A stretch of 64,000 nucleotides of DNA. It comes from CAJXNP01 sp050305935 (lineage in GTDB: Bacteria > Bacteroidota > Bacteroidia > Cytophagales > Cyclobacteriaceae). The notes below the pieces were generated by a model. That model saw only the letters and a list, made by a program, of their open reading frames with translations, was not told where the DNA came from and did not search any database. The position numbers were made by a program, and so were the translations under genes. The DNA lies in NCBI GenBank assembly GCA_050305935.1, contig JBNLGG010000003.1:1-64000 (forward strand), read 5' to 3'. Positions 16,007 to 26,029 of this stretch are shown here, one piece after another (the first letter of the stretch is position 1; each line of letters opens with the position of its first letter).

Positions 16007-17899
16007 ATGCTACGTTTATTCAAGCTTGCATTTAACGCAACATTGCTGGTTTTTCTGATGCAATCGGAAACTCTGTTTGCGCAGGAAAAAATCAAATTTG
16101 GAAAAATTGGGATGGAGGATGTGAAGATGAAGCAGTATGAAAAGGACACTGCGGCATCCGCGGTCATTCTCTATGATCAGGGGATATTAAATGGTACCAA
16201 CCTTAATTTCACCCGGCATTATCGGGTTAAGATTTTAAAAAAGACAGGATATGACTGGGCAAACCTGATCGTGGAGGTCCCAAATCGTAGTTCTGTCAAG
16301 GGCTATACTTATAATCTGGAGAATGGTGAAATAGTAAAGACCAAACTGTCCAAGGAGTCCATTTACCAGGAAGAACTGGTAGAGGATCTCTTTGTACTTC
16401 GAATTTTCATGCCTAATGTAAAAGAAGGCTCAGTGATCGAAATCGAGTATTCGCACCTTGGTCCGCCTTTCGTGTGGAGATTTCAGGAGGAGATACCTGT
16501 GATGTACTCTGAGCTGGAACTTCAGCCCAATACATATATTGACTTTTCCAAAAATATGTTTGGTTATGAGCCATTGTCTGAAGTGAGTAGTGATAGATGG
16601 GTTGCCAGGAATATGCCTGCGATTATGTCGGAGCCCTTTACCAATAGCATCAACAACTACATAACAAAAATGGAAATTGAGGTGCGGAGTATAAATATCC
16701 CGGGGACCCTTTACCGGGATTATGCCTCCACCTGGGAAAATGTGTATAAAACCTTGATGAGATCCGGGGCATTTGGTGAGGAGCTTTCCCGACCTTACTA
16801 TATGAAAAAGGAAGCAGAAGGTATCATGGCAAATTATTCTACTACGGAAGAAAGAATTGTGGCTGCTCATAAACTTATCCGGGAAAACATAAAATGGAAC
16901 GGAGAAGAAAGGCTATATGCATCAAAGGATCTACCCAATATTTTTAAGAATGACAAGATTGGCAATTCAGCAGACGTAAACCTAAGTCTTATCGCATTAG
17001 TTAGACAAATGGATATTGGTGCTCTGCCGGTTTTGATCAGCACCGTCGACAATGGTATTTTGTCGTTGGCTTCCCCCTCTCTTTCCAAGATAAATTATGT
17101 GATAGGATATGTTAAGGTGGATGGTAAACCGTACTTTCTGGATGCAACTGAAAAAAATGTACCGGCGGGGATGCTTCCTGAGAGATGTCTGAATGGTCAT
17201 GGAAGGCTGATTGGCGAAAATATTAACAATTGGGTGGAGTTGACATCCGAAAAAATGGTGGATAGCGAAGTTATTCAAGCTGAATTTGTCCTGGATGATT
17301 TTGGATCAGTCACCGGCTCTATTAATTGTAGGAGTGAGGAGTATGCTGGTATCCGCGTGAGGGATAAAATATTGGAAATAAATAACGAGGAAGACTATCT
17401 TGAAAAGATTGAAGAAAAGTACAATGGTCTGAAAATCATCAATTACTCGGTTAGCAATAAAGATGAGAGTCTGCATAAGCCTATCGTAGAAGAATTTGAG
17501 GTGGATATCACCGAAATGGTGGACGACCTGGGCGGTACCATGGCATTTTCCCCCTTATTTTTCAAGGTGGATACTGAAAACCCCTTTAAATCTATTTCAC
17601 GTACCTACCCGATTCATTTCAAGGAGCCGATCACCAAAAAGTATTTGGTAACGGTGAAGCTTCCGGCCGGGTATTCATTTATGGAACTCCCGAAGCCCGT
17701 AAATGTAAGCTTACCGGATAACGCGGGTAGGTTTGTATATTCCGTCAATAAAGTAAATGACAATGAAATCAGTATCGTATATCGAATTAATATTTCGAAA
17801 ACAATATTCTTGCCGGATGACTACCCCTACCTGCAAAAGCTCCACAGCATCATCGTGGACAATCTAAACCAGCATATACTGATAAAAAGCAAGACCTAA
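16007..17899 (+). CDS. DUF3857/transglutaminase-like exported protein, active-site Cys absent
   Basis: 630 residues with signal peptide (ends SETLFAQ), a DUF3857 domain (~60-220) and a transglutaminase-like domain (~270-400). At the position where active transglutaminase-like enzymes have GxC, this protein reads IGNSADVNLSLIAL: the nucleophilic cysteine is serine. It is therefore probably non-catalytic, a binding or scaffold version. A C-terminal beta domain follows. A second gene of the same architecture starts 27 bases after its stop. The substrate of these Bacteroidota proteins is unknown; they act in the periplasm or at the envelope. Confidence 0.85.
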   Translation: MLRLFKLAFNATLLVFLMQSETLFAQEKIKFGKIGMEDVKMKQYEKDTAASAVILYDQGILNGTNLNFTRHYRVKILKKTGYDWANLIVEVPNRSSVKGYTYNLENGEIVKTKLSKESIYQEELVEDLFVLRIFMPNVKEGSVIEIEYSHLGPPFVWRFQEEIPVMYSELELQPNTYIDFSKNMFGYEPLSEVSSDRWVARNMPAIMSEPFTNSINNYITKMEIEVRSINIPGTLYRDYASTWENVYKTLMRSGAFGEELSRPYYMKKEAEGIMANYSTTEERIVAAHKLIRENIKWNGEERLYASKDLPNIFKNDKIGNSADVNLSLIALVRQMDIGALPVLISTVDNGILSLASPSLSKINYVIGYVKVDGKPYFLDATEKNVPAGMLPERCLNGHGRLIGENINNWVELTSEKMVDSEVIQAEFVLDDFGSVTGSINCRSEEYAGIRVRDKILEINNEEDYLEKIEEKYNGLKIINYSVSNKDESLHKPIVEEFEVDITEMVDDLGGTMAFSPLFFKVDTENPFKSISRTYPIHFKEPITKKYLVTVKLPAGYSFMELPKPVNVSLPDNAGRFVYSVNKVNDNEISIVYRINISKTIFLPDDYPYLQKLHSIIVDNLNQHILIKSKT

Positions 17900-17926
17900 A
17901 TTCTAACAATTTTAAGATAATCAGAA

Positions 17927-19813
17927 ATGAAAAGGATAGCTGTGGTATTATTGGTCTTTTTATCTTTTGCCCTCGTGGGCAATGCATCAGAATATGATGT
18001 GAACAATATTCCTGAGGCAATGTTAAAAGACGCGAAGTCTGTTGTGAGAAAAAATAAAACAGTATTTACAATCGCGAATAAAGGGAGTGCAAATCTTTCC
18101 GTGGAATACGCTGTTACAGTGCTGGATGAAAATGCCTACGACAGGGCTACTTTTGTGCAGTTTTATGATAAATTAAGGAAAATCAAGGCAATCAAAGGCA
18201 CCATTTACGATTCGAAAGGCGAGGTGGTCAAAAAAATAAAAATTGATGATATCGGCGATAGAAGTATGATTGATGGGGCGGAATCATTTAGCGACGGGCG
18301 CATTAAATATTTCGAGCCAGACTATAAATATTACCCATTTACCATGGAATATTCTTATGAAATCGAATTTAATGGTTTGATCAATTATCCCGACTGGACT
18401 GCCTATGACCACTATGACGAGTCGGTAGAGCAGGCATCCTTTAGTGTCGTTGCAGATAAATATTTCGAATTCAAATACCTGGAGCAAAACGGTGCGCCAA
18501 AGGTGGAAATCAAAGAAGACAAAAATAAAAAAATTCATCATTGGGAAGTAAGCGGGCTTCCTGCGATGGAACACGAATATTTTTCACCTTCCGAGGTCTT
18601 TCCTACGGTGTACGTTGCGCCGGTCGAATTTGAATTTGAAGGTTATAGTGGTTTTTGTTATAGCTGGGAGGAGTTGGGCGCTTGGATTTTGCAATTAAAT
18701 AAGGATAGAAATAATTTATCAGAAGCGGCAAAAACAGAAGTTGTAAACCTGGTAAAGGATATACCTGATCCTGAAGAGCGAATTAAAGTTCTCTACAAAT
18801 ATATGCAAGACAGGACCAGGTATGTGAGCATCCAGCTTGGAATTGGAGGGCTGCAGCCTTTCGATGCGTTAACCGTGGAGCGCTTAGGCTACGGTGACTG
18901 TAAAGCGCTCACAAACTACATGAAGACTATTCTTGAAGTGGTGGGAATCCCATCTTACTATGTGCTGGTAAATGCCGGGAAGTCTGCTAGGCCGGTGCTC
19001 AAGGATTTTCCAAGCAACCAGTTTAACCATGTTTTGTTGATGGTTCCGGTAGAGCAAGACACAGTGTGGCTTGAATGTACCAGTCAGCAAGTACCTTATA
19101 ACTACAATGGCACCTTTACCGACGACAGATTTGCACTTGCTATCACAGATGATGGGGGCAAACTTGTAAAAACACCATCCTATGCTGTTAATGAAAACTA
19201 TCAAATCAGAGAGGCTACGGTTATAGTGGGTGAAAATGGACATGCACAGGTAAAGGGTACCACTACTTATGGAGGCGCCATGTATGATGAAGTTTTCGGG
19301 TATCTGTTTATGGATCAAAAAGAAGTGGAAAATGCCTTGTTAAGGGAATTGGACATTGCGGATTTTACACTGGAAGGATTTACGTTTACTGACCATCAAA
19401 CCGATATTAAAGAGAACCTGAGCATTCATGTAAACAACCTGGCCAAAACAAGCAGCAATAAATTGATCCTCCCCCTCAATCTAATGAACAAGATTGAGAA
19501 CCTCCCTAAAAAGAATGATGACCGGGAACTGGATGTATTTATCAGAAGGTCGTATTCGGAATCCGATAAATTGTTGTATGAATACCCAGTCAAATTCCAC
19601 CTGGCCAATGTGCCGGAGGATGTGAGCATAGAATCTAAATTTGGAAAATACGATGTGTCGATAAAAGAAGTGGGCGGAAAGATAGAGTATGTAAGGAAAT
19701 TTGAAATCTATAAAGGAATATACTCTCCTTCGGATTACAACAGTCTTATTGATTTTTTAAGCGCCGTTTCGAAGGCGGACCGAATTAAAGTACTATTAGT
19801 TTCGGGAACATAA
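17927..19813 (+). CDS. DUF3857/transglutaminase-like exported protein with intact triad
   Basis: 628 residues with signal peptide (ends LVGNASEY), DUF3857 domain (~60-220), a transglutaminase-like core (~270-400) and a beta-rich C-terminal part. The catalytic Cys is present in RLGYGDCKALTNYMK, with His in NQFNHVLLMVP and the acidic residue in VWLECTS, so a cysteine-protease or transglutaminase-like activity is possible. It lies 27 bases after its paralogue and is probably cotranscribed. The two proteins differ strongly in sequence, so the duplication is old. A hairpin terminator follows. Confidence 0.87.
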   Translation: MKRIAVVLLVFLSFALVGNASEYDVNNIPEAMLKDAKSVVRKNKTVFTIANKGSANLSVEYAVTVLDENAYDRATFVQFYDKLRKIKAIKGTIYDSKGEVVKKIKIDDIGDRSMIDGAESFSDGRIKYFEPDYKYYPFTMEYSYEIEFNGLINYPDWTAYDHYDESVEQASFSVVADKYFEFKYLEQNGAPKVEIKEDKNKKIHHWEVSGLPAMEHEYFSPSEVFPTVYVAPVEFEFEGYSGFCYSWEELGAWILQLNKDRNNLSEAAKTEVVNLVKDIPDPEERIKVLYKYMQDRTRYVSIQLGIGGLQPFDALTVERLGYGDCKALTNYMKTILEVVGIPSYYVLVNAGKSARPVLKDFPSNQFNHVLLMVPVEQDTVWLECTSQQVPYNYNGTFTDDRFALAITDDGGKLVKTPSYAVNENYQIREATVIVGENGHAQVKGTTTYGGAMYDEVFGYLFMDQKEVENALLRELDIADFTLEGFTFTDHQTDIKENLSIHVNNLAKTSSNKLILPLNLMNKIENLPKKNDDRELDVFIRRSYSESDKLLYEYPVKFHLANVPEDVSIESKFGKYDVSIKEVGGKIEYVRKFEIYKGIYSPSDYNSLIDFLSAVSKADRIKVLLVSGT

Positions 19814-19853
19814 AACAGTCATGAATTAAGGGAATTCACCCACAGGCAAGAAA

Positions 19854-19922
19854 GTCGTCCGACCACTCCAAGTGGTTAGACGACTAGACTTTCAAAAAAA
19901 AAGGCCAGCTTTAAACTGGCCT
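19854..19922. terminator. double hairpin terminator between convergent genes
   Basis: The first hairpin (19854-19884) pairs GTCGTC with GACGAC and ACCACT with AGTGGT. The second (19902-19922) is a perfect 7-base stem AGGCCAG/CTGGCCT, preceded by eight A and followed by a T-run, so it can terminate both strands. Only the second is a textbook intrinsic terminator; the first may stabilise the 3' end of the plus-strand message. Confidence 0.8.
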
Positions 19923-19933
19923 CTATAATTTTT

Positions 19934-21067
19934 TTAATTGATTCCTTCAAACTCAGGTGACTCAGCATGGTTCTTTTTTGACATAAACTTGTAGCTTATG
20001 CTGAAATTAATCAGGTAGTCAGCAAAGGCGGCATCCCCATGTCTTGGTTGACCGGTTTCTTTCTCCCTTTGAATATCAAGAAAGCTTTTCGTTCTATTTC
20101 TTTCCACAGCAATCGGCACTGAAAAATTGATAAGAAAATTTTTCAGGGAGTAATTAATACCTGGCTCTACGCTTATCGCATACCCCGGCCTTCTAAATCC
20201 ATCGCTTCCACCTACCAGGTCATGGGCGGGAATGCCTTCAATTCTACCGCCAAGATACAGATCAACGCCATGAACAGGAGTCATATAATTAAAGCCCAGA
20301 CGAGCGGCATATTGATCAGGTACAGAAAACTCCTGTCCGCTCCCCGGCCTTCTTTCAACGCCATTGGTTTCCATTGGGTTAAGCATGTAAAAGAGGTAAT
20401 AATTAAAGGCAAAATAATCGCTTAGAACGGAGTAACCCTGGAGCTCAGTGGTTATTCCCCAGCCGCCATCTCCTGGCTGGATAGATTGGTCTACTACCCG
20501 GGTTTCGGTTCCACCGTCGACACCAACATTGTAAAACGTTCCGGTTGCCTTATAATTTCCACTCGGAAGTTTAATTCCAAGGCCTAAAGAGAAATTGTTT
20601 TTTGGAGACTTCTCGGGTGACAGTATCCAATAGGCAGCTCCAATTCGGATATCTGCCAATCCTTTTGAAAAGGTTTTGTGGCGGTCTCCCAGTGAGTTTC
20701 CACCATGCTCATACATGGAAGATCTTTCATGGTAAACCAGTGGAATAGTAGCCGATGCGAACCATCGTTTAGCAAATGCATAATTGAAATAGGTGTCGAG
20801 AAAATATGAGTCGTTGATCACCTGAGTGCCATTCTCTACTCTTTCGGTTTCTTCATGGGTTCCACGGAAATGCCTGAAAGAATGAAAATGCCTGAAATTT
20901 GTTCCCAACAGCGACTCTCCCGGCATAAGGATTGCGCTGCTATTCACTCCTCCTCCACAACCCGAAAAAGATCTGATGGCTACGCAACCTTGTGCGTGAG
21001 TTAGTTCACTAATAATAAGTAGTACTGCAAATAAGAATAATGTACGGTATGTATATAAATTTTTCAT
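19934..21067 (-). CDS. outer-membrane beta-barrel protein, unknown substrate
   Basis: 377 residues with signal peptide (ends LTHAQG), alternating amphipathic strands typical of a beta barrel, and short turns rich in Gly/Asn/Asp. The N-terminal mature part has two Cys (FSGCGGG) and a His-rich stretch (RHFHSFRHF), suggesting metal affinity. It resembles the general outer-membrane transporter/porin-like proteins of Bacteroidota. It is the last of three minus-strand genes (FG-GAP lipoprotein, 180-residue membrane protein, this one), and a shared terminator follows. The substrate cannot be inferred. Confidence 0.7.
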   Translation of the reverse strand: MKNLYTYRTLFLFAVLLIISELTHAQGCVAIRSFSGCGGGVNSSAILMPGESLLGTNFRHFHSFRHFRGTHEETERVENGTQVINDSYFLDTYFNYAFAKRWFASATIPLVYHERSSMYEHGGNSLGDRHKTFSKGLADIRIGAAYWILSPEKSPKNNFSLGLGIKLPSGNYKATGTFYNVGVDGGTETRVVDQSIQPGDGGWGITTELQGYSVLSDYFAFNYYLFYMLNPMETNGVERRPGSGQEFSVPDQYAARLGFNYMTPVHGVDLYLGGRIEGIPAHDLVGGSDGFRRPGYAISVEPGINYSLKNFLINFSVPIAVERNRTKSFLDIQREKETGQPRHGDAAFADYLINFSISYKFMSKKNHAESPEFEGIN

Positions 21068-21161
21068 AGCAATTTTGTTTTAGGTGAATTTAAATGTATT
21101 CATCAATCCCTCGCAAGTATCAAACGCTGGGATACTGATGATAACAAAATAAGAATTTGGG

Positions 21162-21704
21162 CTACGAAAAATTTGGGGGAGGGGAGGTTACATCGAGCTC
21201 AATCGAGTTGAATAGGTTGATGTACAAGTACGAATGTGTCAGTTTAATGGTATTTACAATAGGATTGAACGCATTGTCATTAGAGTAGTACTGATAGCTG
21301 ATATTCAAGTTGATCTGGCTACCTGATGTGGATTTATCGCTGTTGGCTTCTTTTTGCCAATCATTAATGGAATCATTCAAATCTTCTTTGTCATGGTCAT
21401 TCACATACACAATTTCCAACTGATTATTGTGATAACGCTTTTTAACGATTCTAAAGACCTTGCTATCGATTTCCATTTCCTCATCTACCAACACGAAATC
21501 TTCCTGATCAGCCAGGTAAGGAAAGGAAATATCGAGGGTCATTTGTTCCAGGGAGAGATTCTCAAAATCATTTGCAATAAACCGGGATTGCCATCGCTCC
21601 TCTAATTGCATCGCCTCATGGCGGAATATGATAAGGTATCCGGCAAGATGCAATGTCAGGAGACTAATCAACAAAATGGCTGTTAACCGCTTCAAAAATG
21701 GCAA
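21162..21704 (-). CDS. single-pass membrane protein of unknown function
   Basis: 180 residues: one N-terminal hydrophobic helix (~8-27), then a hydrophilic acidic domain with many Asp/Asn, and a terminal PPP motif. No ATG is available in the first 30 codons, so TTG at 21704 is the likely start. It is 50 bases downstream of the FG-GAP gene and 94 bases upstream of the outer-membrane protein, so it is probably cotranscribed with both. No family recognised. It might be a periplasmic accessory factor for the barrel. Confidence 0.55.
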   Translation of the reverse strand: MPFLKRLTAILLISLLTLHLAGYLIIFRHEAMQLEERWQSRFIANDFENLSLEQMTLDISFPYLADQEDFVLVDEEMEIDSKVFRIVKKRYHNNQLEIVYVNDHDKEDLNDSINDWQKEANSDKSTSGSQINLNISYQYYSNDNAFNPIVNTIKLTHSYLYINLFNSIELDVTSPPPNFS

Positions 21705-21753
21705 GTTTGATCTGAAATTTCTGGTAAACCAACAGTGAATGTAAATAAAAATA

Positions 21754-24700
21754 TCAATAACTGCTTCTTTTCCAGCGATATATTTTTGCAGGTCCGTCGA
21801 TAACTGTAAATATGAAATAGGGTTCGTCTTTTATATTCAAGGGCTTGATATCCCTCACCTGGCCGATAATGTTTAGCCCGGACTCTGCATTTGGAACTGC
21901 TTTAAACCGACCATTTCCAAGGCCTTCCAGGTAGTGGCCATAACTAGCGTCGTACCGGCCTACTTCCGGTTTTACTTCATAAAGATTTCCACCGGCAAGA
22001 ATATCTGCGTGCCCATCCCCATTAATATCTTTAATCATCATGGCATAGATGGGCGAAGTTTGAGCTTCAATAGGGAGGTCAAATTTCGTAAAGCTTTTTG
22101 AATTGTTGATAAATACCGAGGACGATAAATGGTTTACTTCTAATTTGCGTGCTTCGTCTAATTCTTTTTGCGAATACAGATCCTCCAGTGTAAATGCCAT
22201 GGTTTTCAGGTCGTCGAATTTTCCTTTCAGGCTGGGGATTTGCTTCAATAGATCTTCTACTTGTGCATAGGGGATATTCTCGTCACTTAATTTTCTACCG
22301 ATAATTTGCTCGATCACACCATTGTTGTCAAAATCTTTAACGAACATCGTAAGCGACTGATCTTTAGAAACTTTAAAACGGCTGTTTAGTCCATGATTTC
22401 CCGCTACAATATCCAGATCACCGTCATTATCCAGATCAGCAATTTCAACACAATTCCACCAGCCTTTGAAGGAAGACAATCCGGTAGTCTCTGAAATATC
22501 CCTAAGCTTTTCCCCCCCTTCATTTTTAAAGAGCCGAATGGGCATCCAATCCCCCACAACTACCAGGTCCTGCCATCCGTCATTGTCGTAATCCATCCAT
22601 TTGGCATCTGTGATCATGCCAATTTTTCCCAAACCCGTACAAACTTTGCTGGTGATATTGGTGAAATATCCATGCCCATCATTTTCCAGAATATAGCCAT
22701 TTTGGGGTAGTCCGTATTGATCGCTTTCTGACCGAATTCCAATAAAAAGATCCAGATCACCATCCTTGTCAAAATCACATGGCTGCACGGCGGAAGTGTT
22801 TTCGGGTGGAATATCGGACGATAAAAAAGAAGCTTTTTGAAAAGTCCCATTTCCGTCATTTACATACAACCGGTCCATTAACCGTGCTGAAAATGGAAGA
22901 TATTCCGGGCTACCACTGGTGACGAGCAAATCCATGTCATCATCGCCATCGGCATCCAGGAAAACTGCATTGATATCTTCATTGAATTTGTCAAAACCAA
23001 GTGCCTCCTGTTCATTTGGCTGGAAGTCGCCCGTATTTGTTTGAAGAAATAATTTACCAGGAAATCCCTTTGCCCCGCATAAATAAATGTCTTCCAGCCC
23101 GTCATCGTTTACATCGGCAATAGCAATTCCAGCGCCTTCCGTAGAGCTCATATGGAAAAGGAGAGACGCGTTTTCAAAATCATTGAACTGGCTTTCGTTG
23201 TGGGAAATCAATAGGATAGATGGGGTGGTAACTTCTTTAAATAAGCGATGAATTTGTTTTTTTTCATCCGTCCCATTAAAAGAAAGAGAGGATGAATACT
23301 CATTTATTTCAAGTAGCTCATCAGGTCTCACATCATTCACAATAGAAAGGTTGCCCGACGGCCAGAATACCTTCAAACTGTCGACTTTTCCTAACCTGCC
23401 AAGACCGATAATTATATTTGGATCCATGGAAGATTGGAAGCCACGCGAAGTGATTTGCTCGGCAACGTGAATGCGGCCCTGCGAAAAGACCTGGACTTTG
23501 GCACCTATGGCAAAGGGATTTCTTTCCCTGGCCGTGAGCTTTACTTTTAAATAATGGTGATCGGGATATTTTTCGGTGGTTTTGTTTTTGTAAATAAATG
23601 GAGCCATTTCCACATTGTTAACCACCAGATCAAGGTCGCCGTCATTGTCAAGGTCTCCGTATGCTGCGCCATTTGAAAAGCCCGCTTTGTCAAATCCCCA
23701 GGAAATGGTGCTATCGCCAAATTGAAAGTTTTGATTCGCAGCAAAAGCAAAATTTGAAATAGGCGTAGAAGGGATAGCATCGATGAGCTTTTTATAGTTT
23801 ACCGACTGATTTGAAATGGCATCTCTGAAAAGCAGATCATTGGAAATTTTTTTTAGAAAATGCTGGTCGAGAATGTCCTGGTAAATGCCGTTTGTCACAA
23901 AGATGTCCCGGTGGCCATTAAGGTCGAGGTCCACTATCAGTCCACTCCAGCTCCAGTCGGTCGCTTCCACACCACACAACCGGCCAATTTCACTAAAGGA
24001 AATGTTGCCCGGTACTATTTCCTGGTTGTTGAGCTGCAATGTGTTTCTGGTAAACTGGTGGTAGTATCCTTTTTCGAGATTTGCGGTATAGGTATCCCAA
24101 TCTTCGTATAGCATTGTGGTTTTGAAACGATCATCACTTTTAGGAAGCATTTCGGTTACAAAAATTTCAGGATAGCCATCCCCATTGATATCCGCCGCAT
24201 CTACCCCCATGGAAGCCTGGTTTATGGACTGCATTTGAGAGGGAAGCTCCTCATTGAATGTACCATCCCCATTGTTCATGTAAATATAATCGCGCTCGAA
24301 AAAATCATTGCACACATAGATGTCCAGCCATCCATCCCGGTTGAGGTCGGTGGTAATGGCGCCCAGTCCGAAACCAATTAAACTGCCCCATATATTGGCT
24401 TCCTTGCTAACATCTTTAAATACACCATTGTCATTATTTAGAAGCTTATCTCCACCCAGTGGATCCCGAGAGCTGCGGTCAGTATTTTGATAACTTTTCG
24501 AGTTCATCGATTGGAATGAATTATTCACGAGGTAGACATCTAAATCGCCATCACGGTCATAGTCAAAAAATGAGGCCTGGCTAGAAAAGCCATTGTCATC
24601 AAGTCCGTATTGCACGGCCGATTCGGTGAAAGTTCCGTCCTGGTTATTGATAAACAATTCATTCTTTCGATCATCCCCTTTGATATTGCCCGAATTGCAT

Positions 24701-25179
24701 ACGTAGATATCGAGCCATCCGTCTCCGTTAACATCTACCATTGCTACTGCGGTCGACCATTTTCTTTTACCTGCCACACCTGCTTTTTTGGTGATGTCTG
24801 TAAACTGAAAATTACCCTGATTTTGGTACAGTTTATTTGCCTCCATATTGGATGTAAAATAAATATCCGGCAGCCCATCGTTATTCACATCTCCTATGGC
24901 CACACCACCTCCATTGTAAAAATTGCGATAGGTGAAAATGTTAAAATCTTCAAGATAGTAGAGCTTGTTGACGAAATCGACACCCGTTTTTTCCGGGGGT
25001 AGTAATTCGAATAGCGTGTCCCGCTTCGGAGATTCATCGGTCGGATTGCAGGCAAACAAGAATAAATGGAAAGCAGTTGCTGCTATCAGATATTTTATCA
25101 ATCTGTTTAATGAAAATATTGGAATACTAATGTTTGATGACAAAATTGAAAATATTGTTTTACGATTATTGTTTTTCAA
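21754..25179 (-). CDS. CRTAC1-family FG-GAP/VCBS repeat lipoprotein with ASPIC/UnbV domain
   Basis: 1141-residue surface or periplasmic lipoprotein. The signal sequence ends in the lipobox LFLFAC, followed by two blocks of FG-GAP/VCBS beta-propeller repeats whose loops carry the calcium-binding pattern DxNxDGxxD (for example DVNNDGLPD, DLNRDGWLD). Between them is an ASPIC/UnbV segment (~560-620: ITSRGFQSSMDP, then VFWPSG). Such proteins are probable Ca-stabilised adhesins or glycan-binding proteins; the exact role is unknown. The only usable start is TTG at 25179, since an in-frame TAA lies just upstream and no ATG precedes the signal peptide. Confidence 0.9.
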   Translation of the reverse strand: MKNNNRKTIFSILSSNISIPIFSLNRLIKYLIAATAFHLFLFACNPTDESPKRDTLFELLPPEKTGVDFVNKLYYLEDFNIFTYRNFYNGGGVAIGDVNNDGLPDIYFTSNMEANKLYQNQGNFQFTDITKKAGVAGKRKWSTAVAMVDVNGDGWLDIYVCNSGNIKGDDRKNELFINNQDGTFTESAVQYGLDDNGFSSQASFFDYDRDGDLDVYLVNNSFQSMNSKSYQNTDRSSRDPLGGDKLLNNDNGVFKDVSKEANIWGSLIGFGLGAITTDLNRDGWLDIYVCNDFFERDYIYMNNGDGTFNEELPSQMQSINQASMGVDAADINGDGYPEIFVTEMLPKSDDRFKTTMLYEDWDTYTANLEKGYYHQFTRNTLQLNNQEIVPGNISFSEIGRLCGVEATDWSWSGLIVDLDLNGHRDIFVTNGIYQDILDQHFLKKISNDLLFRDAISNQSVNYKKLIDAIPSTPISNFAFAANQNFQFGDSTISWGFDKAGFSNGAAYGDLDNDGDLDLVVNNVEMAPFIYKNKTTEKYPDHHYLKVKLTARERNPFAIGAKVQVFSQGRIHVAEQITSRGFQSSMDPNIIIGLGRLGKVDSLKVFWPSGNLSIVNDVRPDELLEINEYSSSLSFNGTDEKKQIHRLFKEVTTPSILLISHNESQFNDFENASLLFHMSSTEGAGIAIADVNDDGLEDIYLCGAKGFPGKLFLQTNTGDFQPNEQEALGFDKFNEDINAVFLDADGDDDMDLLVTSGSPEYLPFSARLMDRLYVNDGNGTFQKASFLSSDIPPENTSAVQPCDFDKDGDLDLFIGIRSESDQYGLPQNGYILENDGHGYFTNITSKVCTGLGKIGMITDAKWMDYDNDGWQDLVVVGDWMPIRLFKNEGGEKLRDISETTGLSSFKGWWNCVEIADLDNDGDLDIVAGNHGLNSRFKVSKDQSLTMFVKDFDNNGVIEQIIGRKLSDENIPYAQVEDLLKQIPSLKGKFDDLKTMAFTLEDLYSQKELDEARKLEVNHLSSSVFINNSKSFTKFDLPIEAQTSPIYAMMIKDINGDGHADILAGGNLYEVKPEVGRYDASYGHYLEGLGNGRFKAVPNAESGLNIIGQVRDIKPLNIKDEPYFIFTVIDGPAKIYRWKRSSY

Positions 25180-25434
25180 TATGGCAAAAAGATTCCAACT
25201 GGTAAAAACTAGTAATGCTTACTTGGAAATGGACAGAGTTTTTCATTCAATAGTTGTCACAGGTTTTTAGAGCATTGGACAGTTTATAGGATGATTTGTA
25301 TCAGGTTGGTCAGTTAGCCTATCGACATTTTTACCAATAGCGAGAGATTCCAGCTTTCGGAGGAATGACGGTGTTAGGTGGATTTCAATTTCCGTTTGCT
25401 TCAGCAAACAGGCATGTTCCCAGCAGTAAAAACA

Positions 25435-25923
25435 CTAATACTCACCCGGCTTCGTCCTGATAAAAATAGTCACAAAGGCTGATGTCACCACTCCCAATAT
25501 CGGGGCAGAAATCATGCTGCGGAAAATATAATTGCTTAAGGAAAAGTATTTTTCAGCCTCAATTTGATTCATTTGGCCACTATTGACTGTATAAGCGATT
25601 GCATTTGGAAAATACTCGGGGGTAATAATGACGCTTGTAATATACTGTGTGATTGGAACAAACAATGTAACAATCAAAGAAAGGTAAATACCCGACCATA
25701 AGCCTGGCATAAACCTCATTTTTCCATGGTAATAATTTAATTTTTTATCCCTGATTGCCAGGTAGTAGATCAAAATTGCCGGGACGGCAAACAAATTTGT
25801 TAAAACGGAATGTTTGTCGATATGTGTACTGTGAAGACCGGCGAGCCTTTCACCAAGCATCCAGAGCATTGATACAACAACAAAAATCAAAGCCCATTTT
25901 ATTTCGATCATTATCCGTTTCAT
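25435..25923 (-). CDS. DUF4199-family membrane protein
   Basis: 162 residues with four transmembrane helices and a short loop NYYHGKMRFMPGLWSG typical of the DUF4199 family common in Bacteroidota. No catalytic residues; function unknown. ATG at 25923. Downstream, between 25394 and 25409, is a short perfect hairpin (GTTTGCT-TC-AGCAAAC), but no U-tract follows on the minus strand, so it is a weak terminator at best. Confidence 0.8.
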   Translation of the reverse strand: MKRIMIEIKWALIFVVVSMLWMLGERLAGLHSTHIDKHSVLTNLFAVPAILIYYLAIRDKKLNYYHGKMRFMPGLWSGIYLSLIVTLFVPITQYITSVIITPEYFPNAIAYTVNSGQMNQIEAEKYFSLSNYIFRSMISAPILGVVTSAFVTIFIRTKPGEY

Positions 25924-26029
25924 TTTTTGTCTGGTCTTATGTCTGTCGGTTGCCTTAGATTTAACTTTTATTGAAAATAATTAGTTCCTGTTAAAATAGA
26001 AAGGGGAAATTAATGAGGCTGTTTGGTTT

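Noticed and set aside
25394..25409. GTTTGCT-TC-AGCAAAC hairpin as terminator of the DUF4199 gene
   Set aside because: A perfect seven-base stem but only a two-base loop, and no T-run follows on the minus strand.
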